This document shows positions 22,330 through 33,925 of a stretch of DNA of 64,000 bases, in pieces. The DNA lies in the NCBI GenBank assembly GCA_026018925.1, contig JAKSZU010000004.1:38459233-38523232 (forward strand), written 5' to 3'. A model generated the notes under the pieces. That model was not told where the DNA came from. It made no database searches and saw only the letters and a program-made list of their open reading frames with translations. The first letter of the stretch is position 1, and each line of letters opens with the position of its first letter. The stretch is from Tupaia tana. Taxonomy: Eukaryota > Chordata > Mammalia > Scandentia > Tupaiidae. The translations under genes and the position numbers were made by a program.

Positions 22330-22475
22330 GAAAGGACCTGACAGGTCATGTTTAAGGTGAGGAAATCAAGTCCCGGAGAAATGAAGCAACTTGCCTAAGA
22401 TCAAAAACAATGTAGATCTGTGTGGAAAAATGGAGCTCGGAGTTAGGGCATGCATTCTGACTCAGACTGTCCCTA
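22330..22475 (-). mobile_element. MIR fragment (ancient)
   Basis: GTGAGGAAATCAAGTCCCGGAG, then GAAGCAACTTGCCTAAGATC. This is the reverse-complement MIR core. Confidence 0.7.
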
Positions 22476-22724
22476 AATTCTACCTTAGCAAGATACTTCC
22501 TTCTATTTGCGAACACAGATTGATCATCTACTGTTATCAGGTATGATGTGAGATAGCAGGGACTTGACAATAGGCAAGGAAGACATATCTCTATCCTTGC
22601 AGTTGAACAGAAGAAGAAAATTAAACAGTGAACTGATGATAACAATAGAGCTGATATGTACTAATGGATCTATTTTGTAGCCAGGCAGTTACTGTGTCAA
22701 GAGCATGATCTGCACTACCTCACA

Positions 22725-22970
22725 TTTTGTTTGTGTTTATAAGCCACAGTGCAAATGTACTCGCCAGAGAGAGAGGAGGGCGGGGAAAGCACCTCCCGAT
22801 GGGGTGTGGTCATAATGCAATCCCTTCTCCATTTCTTCATCCCATTGGGATTTTTGGCATGCATGTAATATGTGTCTGGCATGTTCTTCAAGCCACCACA
22901 TTGAGAATTTGAACCACGTGGTCAGTCATGTGGGATCCAGCTCCCTCAATCACTAGGCCACAGACCAATC
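22725..22970 (-). mobile_element. tRNA-derived SINE, old copy
   Basis: TACTCGCCAGAGAGAGAGG, then AAAGCACCTCCCGATGGGG, then TGCAATCCCTTCTCC, then GGCATGCATG, then TGAACCACGTGGTC. Older lineage with a GCACCTCC body. Confidence 0.86.
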
Positions 22971-23045
22971 CATCACTCCATCCTTTAAACAATCCTACAA
23001 TGGGAGGGTGGTAATTATCCATGCTTTAAAAATGAGAGAACATTG

Positions 23046-23126
23046 AGGATGGCAGGTGGTGTGATGGTTAAGGTGCTGGACTCTCTCCCAGCCAACTGCC
23101 AGACCTGGAGGCTTGAAAATCACACT

Positions 23127-23157
<31 letters not shown>

Positions 23158-23312
23158 CATGCTCAAAATCCCAGGAGGAGAACAGAGGGGAAGGGATTGC
23201 AGTGTGGTCATTCTCCTGGAGGGTGATTTCTTACTTTCCTTCTCACTGCCTCTCTTTGTCTCTCTCCAGGGAACAAAAACCTATTTAAAAAAAAAAAAAA
23301 AAAAAAAAAAAG
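23046..23312 (+). mobile_element. tRNA-derived SINE carrying a GT microsatellite
   Basis: Head GGCAGGTGGTGTGATGGTTAAG, body GAGGAGAACAGAGGGGAAGG, tail of about 26 A. The normal GCATGTGTGTGCATGC core has expanded to (GT)~15 at 23128-23157, an example of a microsatellite born inside a SINE. Confidence 0.9.
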
Positions 23313-23403
23313 AAGAGAGAGATTTACATTATGAGAAACAAGCTTAGGGCTCTTCTAAAGCCTTTTTAGGTCTAAGTTTTTGAAAATGAGACACTAAAGT
23401 GTT

Positions 23404-23678
23404 TCTTTTTTCTCTTTCTTTTTTAAATTTGCCAGAGGGCATGTGCTCATAGGAGACAGAAAGAGACAGAGAGAGATAGTGAAAACCTCCCCTCGCCCCA
23501 AAGGGGTATGGTCACTTCACAATCCTTTCTCCTCCATTGTTTTTCTCCTCTTGGGATTCTGGGCAGCCCATACCTGTGCCCAACATATTTTTCAAGCTGT
23601 CAGGTATAGTACTTAAACCACACAGTTGGCTATGTGGGATCCAGTTGCCTTAACTACCATGCCATTGGCTGGTGCAAT
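23404..23678 (-). mobile_element. tRNA-derived SINE, old copy
   Basis: AAATTTGCCAGAGGGCATGTGC, then GGTATGGTCACTTCACAATCC, then TTGGGATTCTGGGC, then a head complement GTTGCCTTAACTACCATGCC. Confidence 0.86.
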
Positions 23679-25500
23679 ACTAAAATATTTCTAAGGCATT
23701 TTTTTCCAGCTCAATTTCTCTTCACAGCTAGGGTTTTTGGGTAAAGCTAGGACTTAAAACCAGGTCTCCCGACCAAGACCCTAGTGTATGTTCTCCGTAC
23801 ACTGTGCTGGTCAATGTTTATCGCCATGCCCTGGGCCTAGGTCAACTTCTTCAGCCATCCTAACAACACATGGGAGTTTTAAAATGGGAATAATTCTCTA
23901 ATAACTAAAAAGTAATTTTTTTGAATAAAAAAAATCACACTCTAAAATGGTTCAAAAACTCTCCAAGATAAATAGGCTTCAAACCTAACCCAGTTGTGGG
24001 ATTTAACCACTGTTTTGTCTCTGTTTGATTTAGTTACATGTAGGATTGAAAAAAGTATGTATCGGTGACCTCATGATAGGGATGGATAATGGCCCATGCA
24101 AATGGATCGAGCACGAGTAGTTAGATGATCCATTTGTTCCAGGGAAACAGAGCACAGTACCTGACAATGGCTTTGCCCGGGGGTAACTCTGCATCTCTAG
24201 AAATATCCATAGAGACTGCAAGGCTAAGTCCCACGCAGACTTGGCCCCTTGATTTTGTTTCTGATTCTAAAAGGATCAAGCATATTCCACCATTTCAACT
24301 GCATACATCAGGACGAGTGTAGTCTCCAGGCTGATACTACTGTTTCCCTCCATCCCATGCCATCTTCCCTGAGGGTGTCTACGTCCCATCTGCTTTTTAT
24401 GGTGGGGACATTAAGGCAACTTCCTAGTGATTCTGTAAATGCAGGTATTGACTTCGATCAGGACTTTGTTCCAGAACCACAGACAGCATCTCCCGCCACT
24501 TGCAGCCAGCTCACTTCCTTCCACACCTGGGAAAGCAGACCCGGGAGACCTGCAGCTCCCAGTTTTGCAAAACACTTGCCTCTCTGGCCAGGGGCACTCC
24601 AGAAAGATACTCCAGTAGAGAGAACGAGCCCTAAGCAGGTGGCAGTGTTCAGCCTAGAATGCTCTGCTACACTCAGTGGCAAGACCTCACTTAACATTCT
24701 AGTCTAGGGATGGATGCCTTCCCTTTCATTAAGCCTTGCCTAGCCACCACCCCTGCCCTGGAACTGAAACATTCACACAGGACCTAGCATAGGGTCACGA
24801 CCACTGTCGACATGCCTGACTGTGACCATCTTTAGAAGATGGACTGAGGAGCTTTTCCATCCTTATGTACTCAGTACCTCATACGACTGTCTGGGTTATA
24901 AAGGGACTGACTCCCAAAGAGCCGGAAAATAAAGCAATAAGTTCGAGAGCTGGAAGAGGCTTAAGACATCACCTCATTTAAAATTCTACTGAATTCCAAT
25001 TTTTTCCTCAAAATATAATTAAAGAAAAACAAGGGTAAAGTTTTAAAATGCGTGTGTATCACAGAAGTGAATGTATTATCACTTTTAATAATTGTGGTAA
25101 GATGCTACTTAACGTAAATTCTTTACTGTAGAATCTTGAGTTGTTTTACAATTTTGCTATAGCTCCAAAATGAACCCTCCCCCTCATCAACTATCCATTT
25201 CTCTGTTAATTTCTATATTAATAATTTCTTCATTTAAAAGAATATTTCAAGGCTACTGAGAATTACAATAATGCCTTTAAAAAAAAAAAAAAAAAAAGAA
25301 CTGAAGTTGCAGCTCAATGAGGCATAACAGTGGCTACCTCGGGCTAACTGGCCTCCCTGCACACTGACATACTGTAAAATATATTTCAATTTGTTAAGAC
25401 AAAAAACAAAAATAGTATTGCACTGCTGTTTCAGTGGCTTTCCTCTTAAAGTATGGTTATAGAGGGCATGGTTCCTCTCACGATCCCAAGGACATTCATT
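23679..25500. other. Unique stretch with A tract
   Basis: Contains an A run at 25280-25297. The plus ORF at 24249-24707 (152 codons) starts in AT-rich unique sequence and has no domain, signal or splice support that I can see. No named repeat is clear. Confidence 0.3.
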
Positions 25501-25660
25501 TGTTCTCTTGTACGTTCATTCATTCATCCATTCACTCACTCGGTAAATAGTCATTGAGTGTCTACCCTGGGCCAGTATTACAGGTTTGAGATCAAAACCC
25601 CAAATAAAGAAATAATTAAGATAATGAATAATTAAGATAATGAAACACACAGGGGCATGA
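25501..25660. mobile_element. L2/MIR-like relic
   Basis: CATTCATTCATCCATTCACTCACTC, then AGTCATTGAGTGTCTACCCTGGGCCAG. This is the start of the common 'increase-in-distribution' L2-type wording, strongly decayed. Confidence 0.45.
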
Positions 25661-27013
25661 ATGGCAATAACTGGAAGGGACGCTCCAGGAGATGGGACAG
25701 TCTGATACTTTGAGAAGGCTAGGAGCAGGAGCACAGGCTGGCTCTCCAGGTTCGTCTCGTAGGATGAATTAATTTTTACCACGGAGTCTCACCAATATGT
25801 CTGAGAAGTGTTGCCCTTACCACAAATACAAACCTCTATTCTGACCTAGCCTGAGTATACACTTCCAAAGCCTGCCCTTTTCTCTTCCCTATCTGTCCTA
25901 GTCACCAGAGTCTAAACATCAGCGTGTTGCAATTTATGAATAATAATGAAAGCCTGAAAATGCTCTGAAATTAGAGGGAACTCATATACCATTCCGATGT
26001 TGCTCAGCTTTGCAATTACCTGACATCAAGGGCCCTTTAATGAGTCAGGCTGTATCAACATGAGATTAATGGCCACTTTCAACAGCAGACAGAAGCCCAA
26101 GAAAAGGGAAAGGTACCAAGGGTTGTGTCTGTGTGTGTGTGTGTACATGTACGCATGTGTGTGCATGAGCACACATGCATGCATGTGTTCTCCTATAACT
26201 AATAAGGGTGGTGGCTGTGGCCACAGGCAAGGAAGATAGGTGCTCACGAAGGAAATCAACCCATCTGTAGTTTGTTCAGTCTGGTTCAGCAGGAATTCCA
26301 ACTCCTCAGACCCAGTATAATTTCTGGACTTTGTCAGAGTGAGACAAGAGGCAAGAAAAGAGAAACGTTCCCTAGGAAGTAATCTTAGGAGAAATGGATC
26401 TCGTCTCCCCTAAAAAGGCCCGCTTGGTGCTTAGGACAATTGGCTGTCAGGCTCCTGGAGCAAAAAACAAACAGGTGATACTTCTAGAAATATGTTTTTG
26501 ATATAAAAACCCACAAGATAAAAAAAATTAAGAGTAGACAAAATATATAAGAATATTATCAATAATTATTAGAAGCTTCTGTTCAACATAAAAAAATTTC
26601 ATAATAACCTGCAAGAAGTGTGTGTATGTTTTTTTTCTTTCACATCCTTCTTTGGGGAGAAACAGCTAAGCAATGAATCTGATGTGTGAGTACAAAACAA
26701 CCTTGGACCACTGTCAGGCTCCTGAATACTGAGGTGCATCTCAATGTTTTTGCGGGCAGAAAAAGGGGGTAAAAAAGTCATCACTAACATAAACATTGTG
26801 ATTGTATCCTCCACTTTGGGGATGAAGATACAGAACAAAGATGATGATAAACGTGTCTGTCATTCACAGACACAAAGAATTACTTGGTGAACCAAAGGCA
26901 GTAGATGAGGTTTTTATTATGAAGCCCCTATGTATAAAGGATGCCAGAGAAGTTAACTAACTGGGTCAGAGCTGGTACTTAAATGCAGTTAAATAATTAA
27001 CAAAGAATAAACA
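25661..27013. other. Unique stretch with short GT tract
   Basis: (GT)n at 26127-26145 followed by GCATGTGTGTGCATGAGC. Nothing else recognised with confidence. Confidence 0.35.
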
Positions 27014-27275
27014 GGGCCAGCCCCACAGCCTAGTGGTTAGGGAAAACACATCCCACATGGACAATCCTGGTTCAAATCATGGCTCAGGTGGCTTAAGAGG
27101 CAAGCTGGGTGCTTATGTGTGCCTGCCCCAAATGCCAACAGGATGAAGAAATGGAGAAGAGATTGTGATGTGATCACATCCCACTTGGGGAGGATGCTTT
27201 CTCCCTCTTTCCTCTACCCCTCTCTGTAGGGGTGTGTGTACCCTCTAGCAATGAAAAAAAAAAAAAAAAAAAAAC
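27014..27275 (+). mobile_element. tRNA-derived SINE, older divergent subfamily
   Basis: Head GGGCCAGCCCCACAGCCTAGTGGTTAG with a good A box, B box GGTTCAAATCATGG, body GAAATGGAGAAGAG and GGGGAGGATGCTTTCTCCCTC, then an A tail. It groups with the copies at 14.8 and 62.5 kb. Confidence 0.88.
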
Positions 27276-27394
27276 ACAGAAAACAGAATTAAGAATACAG
27301 GTGTCAGGATAAGACCATAGACTTAAAAGAAAACAAACATATGGGAAGGTTTTTATATTTCAACCATTATCTTCCTGAGTCTGTTTTGCATATA

Positions 27395-27395
<1 letters not shown>

Positions 27396-27432
<37 letters not shown>

Positions 27433-27657
27433 CTCAGAGGGTGTGTGCATTTGTTGAAAAGGAGGGAAAGTGAAAAAGCACTTTTGATGGGAGATGGTCA
27501 TACCACAATCCCTTTTCCTCCATCTCTCCCTTCTGTGGGATTTTGGGCATGTATGCACACATATGTGGGGTGTTTCTAAAAGCCCCAGGTCTAGGACTTG
27601 AACCACACGGTTGGCCACGTGAGATCCAGCTGCCTAAATTACCACTCCACAGGTTGG
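27396..27657 (-). mobile_element. tRNA-derived SINE with long T tract
   Basis: About 33 T, then AATTCTCAGAGGGTGTGTGC, GCACTTTTGATGGGAGATGG, CAATCCCTTTTCCTCC, GGACTTGAACCACACGG. Older GCAC-body lineage, yet it retains a long tail. Confidence 0.88.
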
Positions 27658-30299
27658 TTTTCATCTTTCATTTTAAGAATATACAAAAGCATAGGATGTA
27701 GTAGTAAAATAACTATTCCCTAAATAACCTGTGACTAAAAGCTATTTCCTGGCAGTTGTAAATAGCAAGTGTAAATGAATTGATACAAATAATTGAAGCT
27801 AGCAGGACTAAAGCAAAAGATTTTGCTGTGGACATGTAGCTGAAAGTTGCAATTTAGAATTTCTAATAGGCATCCTGTTGTGGTTGGAAATCCTGTGTTT
27901 TGGTTTTATGACTGCCACAACCCCAAGGAGAAAGTGAAAGGAAACTCAAAAAGGATTAACTAGTATTGGTGGCCGAGGCTTGGCAAGACAGCCACTGCGA
28001 ATTTCACAGTCCTGAGCCGTAAGGCCGGGGGCATTTTAACCATTTTATTCTTTATGAGTACAAAAGAGTATTTTATGTTTACAATTTACTTTATGTTTAC
28101 AATTATCGTCTCAAGGCTAAGAAAAAAAATAAAAAGGACAAAAACTCCAAAACGAAAACCTCACGGCCTAAGCCCCTTTCACTGTCCCGACTCATCACAG
28201 GCTGACAACCCTTGCAGATTATCATTCGGAACAATGAGGATGCCTTGGACGGTTTATTTTAAGCAATTTTCTAGTTCACCTCCAGGGGGCGAAGTTAGCC
28301 AGCATTTCGCAGAAAAAGGTAATTACTTTCAAACTGTTGATTTTCAAATAGTGTTAGACAGATAGAAAGGGGCCTTTCCCTCCTCCTGTTTCTTTTCAAT
28401 ACATGCCACCCTGACTGCTCAGCCCTTTGGTGCAGTAAGGGTTAAGAAAATGGACACGATTAAGGGCTGAGAGTGAGCAGAGCTGCCTTCTCCTCAGCAC
28501 ATCCCACAGGCTGTCCAGCCCATTCTCCTAAAACGTGAGATCACAGCTATGGTTTTGCCAAAGCTGATACAGTTTCAAGGACATACTTTTTCTTAAAGGA
28601 GAATTTCCACTAGGTCGATTTCAGCCAGCTGATGCCTCGGACAGGGCTCCCTCCTCCTGCCGTTTCCTCTGTAGGGCCTCCCTCTGAGAAACCACAAAGC
28701 CTCTGGAGGTCTGAGACAGGCCACCCTGCTTTCCCGCACAAATGACAGGCCCTTTCTACCCTGGAAAGGGGTCTGGTGGCCAGGAAGGAGCACCGACAGC
28801 AGCCGTTTCTCCGTGGGCCTCCTACCCTGTCCCTTAAAGGGTTAGGGGTCTCTGTGGGTATTCAGATCCAGCCGCAGAAGGGGCATGCACAGGAGCAAAG
28901 CTTGTTCCTAGGGAAGAAGCAAATGTGCATTTTGGCATCTTGATCATCCCAAAACAGCGCCGAGGGAAAGGCCGAGAGGGTGTGTTCTTTCTTCACCCAG
29001 GGACAAATCCAGTATTTCTAAGTTATGACTTTGGTACAATTTGGGGGTTCCTCTTTAGACAAAGAATACAAAATCGAGACTAGTGTGTCAGCTACAGTCT
29101 ATCACAAGTGGTCTATGCTAGTGAAAGACCCTAAATCTGAAGCTCCATAGTCGTTAGCTCCTGGGCGAAGGGCTCACGTAAGCATTGTCCATAGCGTGCC
29201 GATGATGGTTTCTCGAAGGCCATGTGGCTCATGTTCTGCTTCAGGGAGTGGGTGGGCTGTGGAGCTCAGGAAGGGAGAGTACGAGGGGGCTGGTGGCCCA
29301 GAGTCTCTCTTCATCCAGCCCCAAGTCCATGGCAGATGCTCATACCTGCTGGCTGACCAACTGCGGTGGCCCTGCTGCTTTGCCGCTGACTGTCTGCCCC
29401 CCAAGACTGCACAGCTTCCCTCCTTGTGACCTGCTATCCCCGATGCAAGTTCCACATCAGGAAAGGCCTATCCATGAAGGCTGTGTAAGATCCAACCCAG
29501 GAGCAAGTTTCTTGCTTAATGGGTAATTCATGCACCAAATTCATTCAGGTATGAGTTACACGAACTTCAAAGATCAGTCTAACAAATAATGGCACACTTG
29601 TCATTCCGGACGCACCCTTGTTTGGCACAGTATGGGTACATGGTTGTAAGACACAGGGACCTGCAGCCCACCCATGCCCATTGTCCAGAGACAGCTCTTG
29701 GGGAGACAGTGTTAAAGAGAATATCTGCATTGTCAGTAGAAGGTTTTCACCTTAGGCAGCAATGCCAGCTCTCTGCAACTGCCTGACTGAGCCTGTCACC
29801 ATTTTGATTCATCCCTGCCTTCTTCTGCTCCTCTTCTACCCCTGAAAGGTCATGTCCCCTTCCTAGACCTCCCTGGGCTGCACAAAAGCATCACATTGGC
29901 ATCTTTATTGAAACGGAGCTAAGTGAACCTATCTGAATTTAGAGCGCTTAGCTAAATATAGTTATGTTTGCATATTTTCACAGTCCTTGTAAAAATAATA
30001 TATAGTCTCTTAATCTGGTAGCAGAATCACTTACCCAAATCTTAACAGTGAAATGAGGCGATACCCAAAGACCTGGAAAGTTGTTTTTAGTTAATTGAGC
30101 TTGTTTTCATATTTTCTACAGTTTGGTATTTATAAGCAAACCAGTTCATTGTTCTTCTTTCTTGAACAAATTGGTGAGAACAACTTCTGACATCTGAAAG
30201 TGTCTTTGTGAAGCCATGGATCACGAGGAAAAAAGTGTTCTGCAAATTCCTATCTGTAACATGGTGATAATACTGACATGGGAAAATAATGGACACCGT
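27658..30299. other. Long repeat-poor unique stretch
   Basis: About 2.6 kb without a SINE and without a repeat I can name. 28.4-29.5 kb is GC-richer than its surroundings. ORFs up to 103 codons overlap on both strands without support. The longest SINE-free interval in the window, so worth a conservation test. Confidence 0.3.
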
Positions 30300-30432
30300 T
30301 GTTAAGAGTGTGTTCTGTGTCCCACACCTGCACCAGATTTCATATAGATTATTTCACTTAATCCTCTCAGTAACCCTAGGCAATATTATCCCCATTTTAT
30401 AGAAGGGAAAATCTGAACTCTAGTCTTCCTGC
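30300..30432 (-). mobile_element. MIR fragment (ancient)
   Basis: ATTATTTCACTTAATCCTCTCAGTAACCC, then ATTATCCCCATTTTATAGAAGGG. This is the reverse-complement MIR core. Confidence 0.8.
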
Positions 30433-30571
30433 CCACACTTTGTCAACTACCTGCTGTCAAATGTGCACAAATAGCATGTTTTAGTGAACAGCCTGTTAGC
30501 TGTACAGACAACTAGAGCTTTCAACAGCCTAGTGGAAACCACTATATTCTTTCGGGCCAAGAAAGACAGGT

Positions 30572-30828
30572 TGGGACAAGCAGTTAGAGTAATGGCTATG
30601 TTGCTGGACTCCCATGTAGTCGACTGCAGTTCAAGTCCCAGACCCGGTGGCTTAAACTCATGCCAGGCGCATGTGCATGCATGCTCAAGCTCCCGAGAGG
30701 AGAATGGAGGAGAAGGGATTGCAGTGTGGCCATCCCCCCTGGGGGGGTGATTTCTCACTTTCGGTATCTCTCGGTCTTCCTGGTGAGTGCACGTGCCCTA
30801 TAGCAAAAACCTCTCAAAAAAAAAAAAG
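30572..30828 (+). mobile_element. tRNA-derived SINE, fairly young
   Basis: GGGACAAGCAGTTAGAGTAATGGC head, GGTGGCTTAAACTCATGCC, GAGAGGAGAATGGAGGAGAAGG, C6/G7 palindrome, CCCTATAGCAAAAACCTCTC end, then A tail. Complete, with moderate CpG decay. Confidence 0.93.
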
Positions 30829-31725
30829 GGGGAAAACAGGTGAGCAGTCCTAGGAGATATTAATTCTTCTATCTGAGCCTGGGTCTTCAACATCCTCTGG
30901 CCTCATCAACACCAAGGCTCGTGTGATGGGTCAGAGGGATGGGGAAGGAAGGAACAGGAGAGCTATATCCTGATTTCTTCATAAACAGCCAGAATAGATA
31001 ATATGAGGACCTAAACCAGGTTTACATGTGGGTATATAATGATGAATCTAGCCAGGGGAACCAGTCCACAGTGAGACTACCAGAAATGCATTTAATACAC
31101 TTAGACCACTGTCCTCAGGGTGACTCACTCCAACTTTAGTGTCTTGCTAGTGTGTGTCACTTGTTCATTTGAAACTCTGCCTTCATCAAGGGTGAAGGTC
31201 CTAAACAGAGAATAACCTAATCATTTCAGGACCTAACATCAAAGTGGCCCAACTTGTATGCGACAAAGGAGGCTACCCTGGCAAGAGAGGACACAGGACT
31301 GGGGCTGGAGAAGGCAGTAAAATCTGCTGACTCCAAAGGACTTGTCCACATAAAAGAAAAACTGCAAAGATGAGGGACGGACCTTTGGAGGAAGGTAGGG
31401 CACATTCTGTGAGGCTTGATTTTGCAGCGTTCATAAACTCTGCATGAAGCCCTGATCAAAATGCCCCCATGGAGCACAGCAAATCAGCTTTCAGATCAAG
31501 AGCACCTACGTTAGGGTCATGAACAAGAGGAATGATTGAGCACAGAGTTTCCAGATACTAGCTTTCTGTTGGGATTATATCAAGCATGCTTTGGTCTGCA
31601 GCTGCAGAAAACCCACCAAGGTCAAAGGTTTCCCCACGGTCCTAGAGAACAGAGTGTCTGAGCCTCACTTTGGAAACTTTGCTGCCCAGATCAATTTTCT
31701 CAGATAACACACACACTGACCTCAT
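30829..31725. other. Unique non-coding stretch
   Basis: Nothing recognised. Confidence 0.35.
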
Positions 31726-31741
31726 TAAAGAGGACATTACA

Positions 31742-31986
31742 TGGGACCAGCAGTTAGCATAATAGCTATGTCGCTGGACTCCCACGCAGTCGACCGCGGT
31801 TTGAGTCCTGGACCCGGTGGCTTAAACTCATGCCGGGCGCGTGTGCATGCGTGCCCAAGATCCTGAGATGAGAATGGAGGAGAAGGGATTTGGCGTGGCC
31901 ATCCCCCCAGGGGGTGATTTTTCACTTTCTGTCTCTCTGTCTCTGTCTGTCTGGTGAGCGCACATGCCCTATAGCGAAAACCTCTC

Positions 31987-32011
<25 letters not shown>
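31742..32011 (+). mobile_element. Young full-length tRNA-derived SINE
   Basis: Perfect 15-bp duplication AAAGAGGACATTACA at 31727-31741 and 32012-32026. A box TTAGCATAATAGC; B box GGTTTGAGTCC; CGCGTGTGCATGCGTGCCC core; A tail of about 26. An excellent reference copy. Confidence 0.95.
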
Positions 32012-32021
<10 letters not shown>

Positions 32022-32026
32022 TTACA

Positions 32027-33280
32027 GAGAGCTAGGTACAGCATCTTTCTAACAACTCCAAGGAATTGAAAATCCAAATGTAGTAATTTTGGAGGCAGGG
32101 AGTTCCCCATTCCTAGATAAGTTCCAAGCACAGGATAAAGGGCCACTTTGAGGGGTGCTGAAGAGGAGTTTCTTGTAGTGGGTCAGGGCTAAGACTTAAT
32201 ATAACAAGATGCTAAAGTGGAAATTTCCACCAAGCCATCAAGATGCAATAGATGGGAAATTCCAAAGGATTCCAAATTCCAGATCTTATGTGGAAATGTC
32301 TCAGAAGTTGACCTGGCTGGTTCTAAGATCCGTAGGGAGGATAAACAGGACAGTGGAATGAGATGAGATAAAAGGACACTGTGAGGAAGAGTCCTTGAAA
32401 ATGCTCTCCATTCTTAGTGACTCCAGGTGGGTGGGGTGGAGAGGGTCAGCCTTTGGTCTTAAGCCTAGAGAAAAGCATTTCAAGGTCACCATCTGGAGGG
32501 TTTGAAACATATCTCCTAGAGTTCCAGCACTGGTATGTGACATCTGCCTCAGGAACCAAAATGGGAAAGGGGGGTTTAGATTGGCCTAAAATAGCAGACA
32601 GAGGCAGGCAGTATCAGAGAAGTGGCTTCTTATCCACCTCCCCTTCCTGAGGAGACATTAAAGAAATGTGAATCCTGGGCACCTACTACCATCCTGTGTC
32701 TCCATGGAACCAGGAGCTTTGGCTTGGGAGTGTCTGGACCTACAGAAGCTGCCTAGGGCCAGCAACCGCCAGCAGGGAGATCCAAAGAGGAAGACACATG
32801 GGGAGGCCTGCAGAGAGCCAGGACAAAGGACCGAGAGTGAGGGAACTCAGGGCCGGGTGTGAAGCTGCAGCCGAGGAAGCACTTGCTGTACTTTGTCTTC
32901 CTCCCTGGACCTGGGGAGACCTGAGGGGTGGGAGCTCCAGGGAGCTGTAAAAGGAGGTGGCCCTCTCTGGCAGACAGAAGTTCTCCCTTGAAATCAACAC
33001 TATTTAAGACTAGAGAGGGGTTTCCAATTTCCAAATGAACCTGTGTATGTGTATATGCGTGTGGGGGGAGGGGCATGGGGATGTATGTGAGATTGACATC
33101 AAGTGGCCTTAGGACTTTTTATTACCTAGAATAGCCAGAAAAACCCTGGGCTCACCAAATGAACTGAGGGTTAGGGTTAGCAAGAAAAACCTCACTGAGT
33201 AACTTTAAAGGAGGAAATGGCAGAGCCGCATCGTAATTATGTCTCATGAGGCATGTTGTGTTGTGTGTGTACTCGTTACA
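32027..33280. other. Unique non-coding stretch
   Basis: No named repeat seen. A two-unit TTAGGG-like motif at 33168-33180 is too short to mean anything. Confidence 0.35.
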
Positions 33281-33284
33281 AATA

Positions 33285-33500
33285 AACTTTGCCAAGCACG
33301 GACTATGTGCCAGGCGTGGGACAGGGGACTTCACAGACACCGTCGCATTCAGTTCCCACAAAGCACGTTATTATAAGTCCTTTTGACAGATAAGAAATCT
33401 ATGGTTCAGAGAGGTGAGGCAACTTGCCCAGAGTTGCACAGGTTGGTAGGTAAAGTAGCTAGAACCTGTACTCAACTTCATCTGACATCTAACCCTGAAA
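33285..33500 (-). mobile_element. MIR SINE (ancient)
   Basis: GACTATGTGCCAGGCGTGGGAC, then GGTTCAGAGAGGTGAGGC, then AACTTGCCCAGAGTTGCACAGG. Clear reverse-complement MIR. Confidence 0.85.
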
Positions 33501-33721
33501 TATTTATTCTCCAAGATGAATGGCTTTCAGCTTATGAGGCAAGACAGAAACTTGGGTCCTATCCATTCTTTTCCCTCTGGAGTCCCTGAGCTAGAAAAGC
33601 AAAGAGCTGAGTTTGAAAACCATCTAAGTACATGAGCTTAGTGGTCTCTTCCAGAAGATACCATGGTACTATAACATATAATAGAACTATAATTGTTCTG
33701 AGGTTCACATGCTTTTATGAG

Positions 33722-33832
33722 TGGTCTTCAAAACATTAATGAAAATATATATTATGAAACAATTAAGCATGAATTTTGCACCAAAATAAACCTGGACTTC
33801 AGTTCCGTCTTTCCGTGAACTCTGAAGTCCCC
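33722..33832 (-). mobile_element. Mariner-like MITE, complete
   Basis: The left end TCTTCAAAACATTAATGAAAA and right end TTTCCGTGAACTCTGAAGTCCCC form diverged inverted termini. The interior GAATTTTGCACCAAAATAAACC is the reverse complement of TTTATTTTGGTGCAAAAAA in the 59.8-kb copy. About 110 bp, with no coding capacity. Confidence 0.75.
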
Positions 33833-33839
33833 TCATAGA

Positions 33840-33925
33840 CATGGTATAAATACATAGTAGGTAGCACATATGAAGTACACAGCACAGAGCCTGGCATCAG
33901 GCAAATGGCAACTGCAGTTGTGAAA
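33840..33925 (+). mobile_element. MIR fragment (3' part)
   Basis: ATACATAGTAGGTAGCACATATG and GCACAGAGCCTGGCATCAGGC resemble the distal MIR segment. Confidence 0.45.

Noticed and set aside
24249-24707. 152-codon plus ORF
   Set aside because: Starts in AT-rich unique sequence, has no recognisable domain or splice context, and its length is within chance for a 64-kb window.
33168-33182. Telomere-like GGTTAGGGTTAG
   Set aside because: Only about two units; expected by chance.
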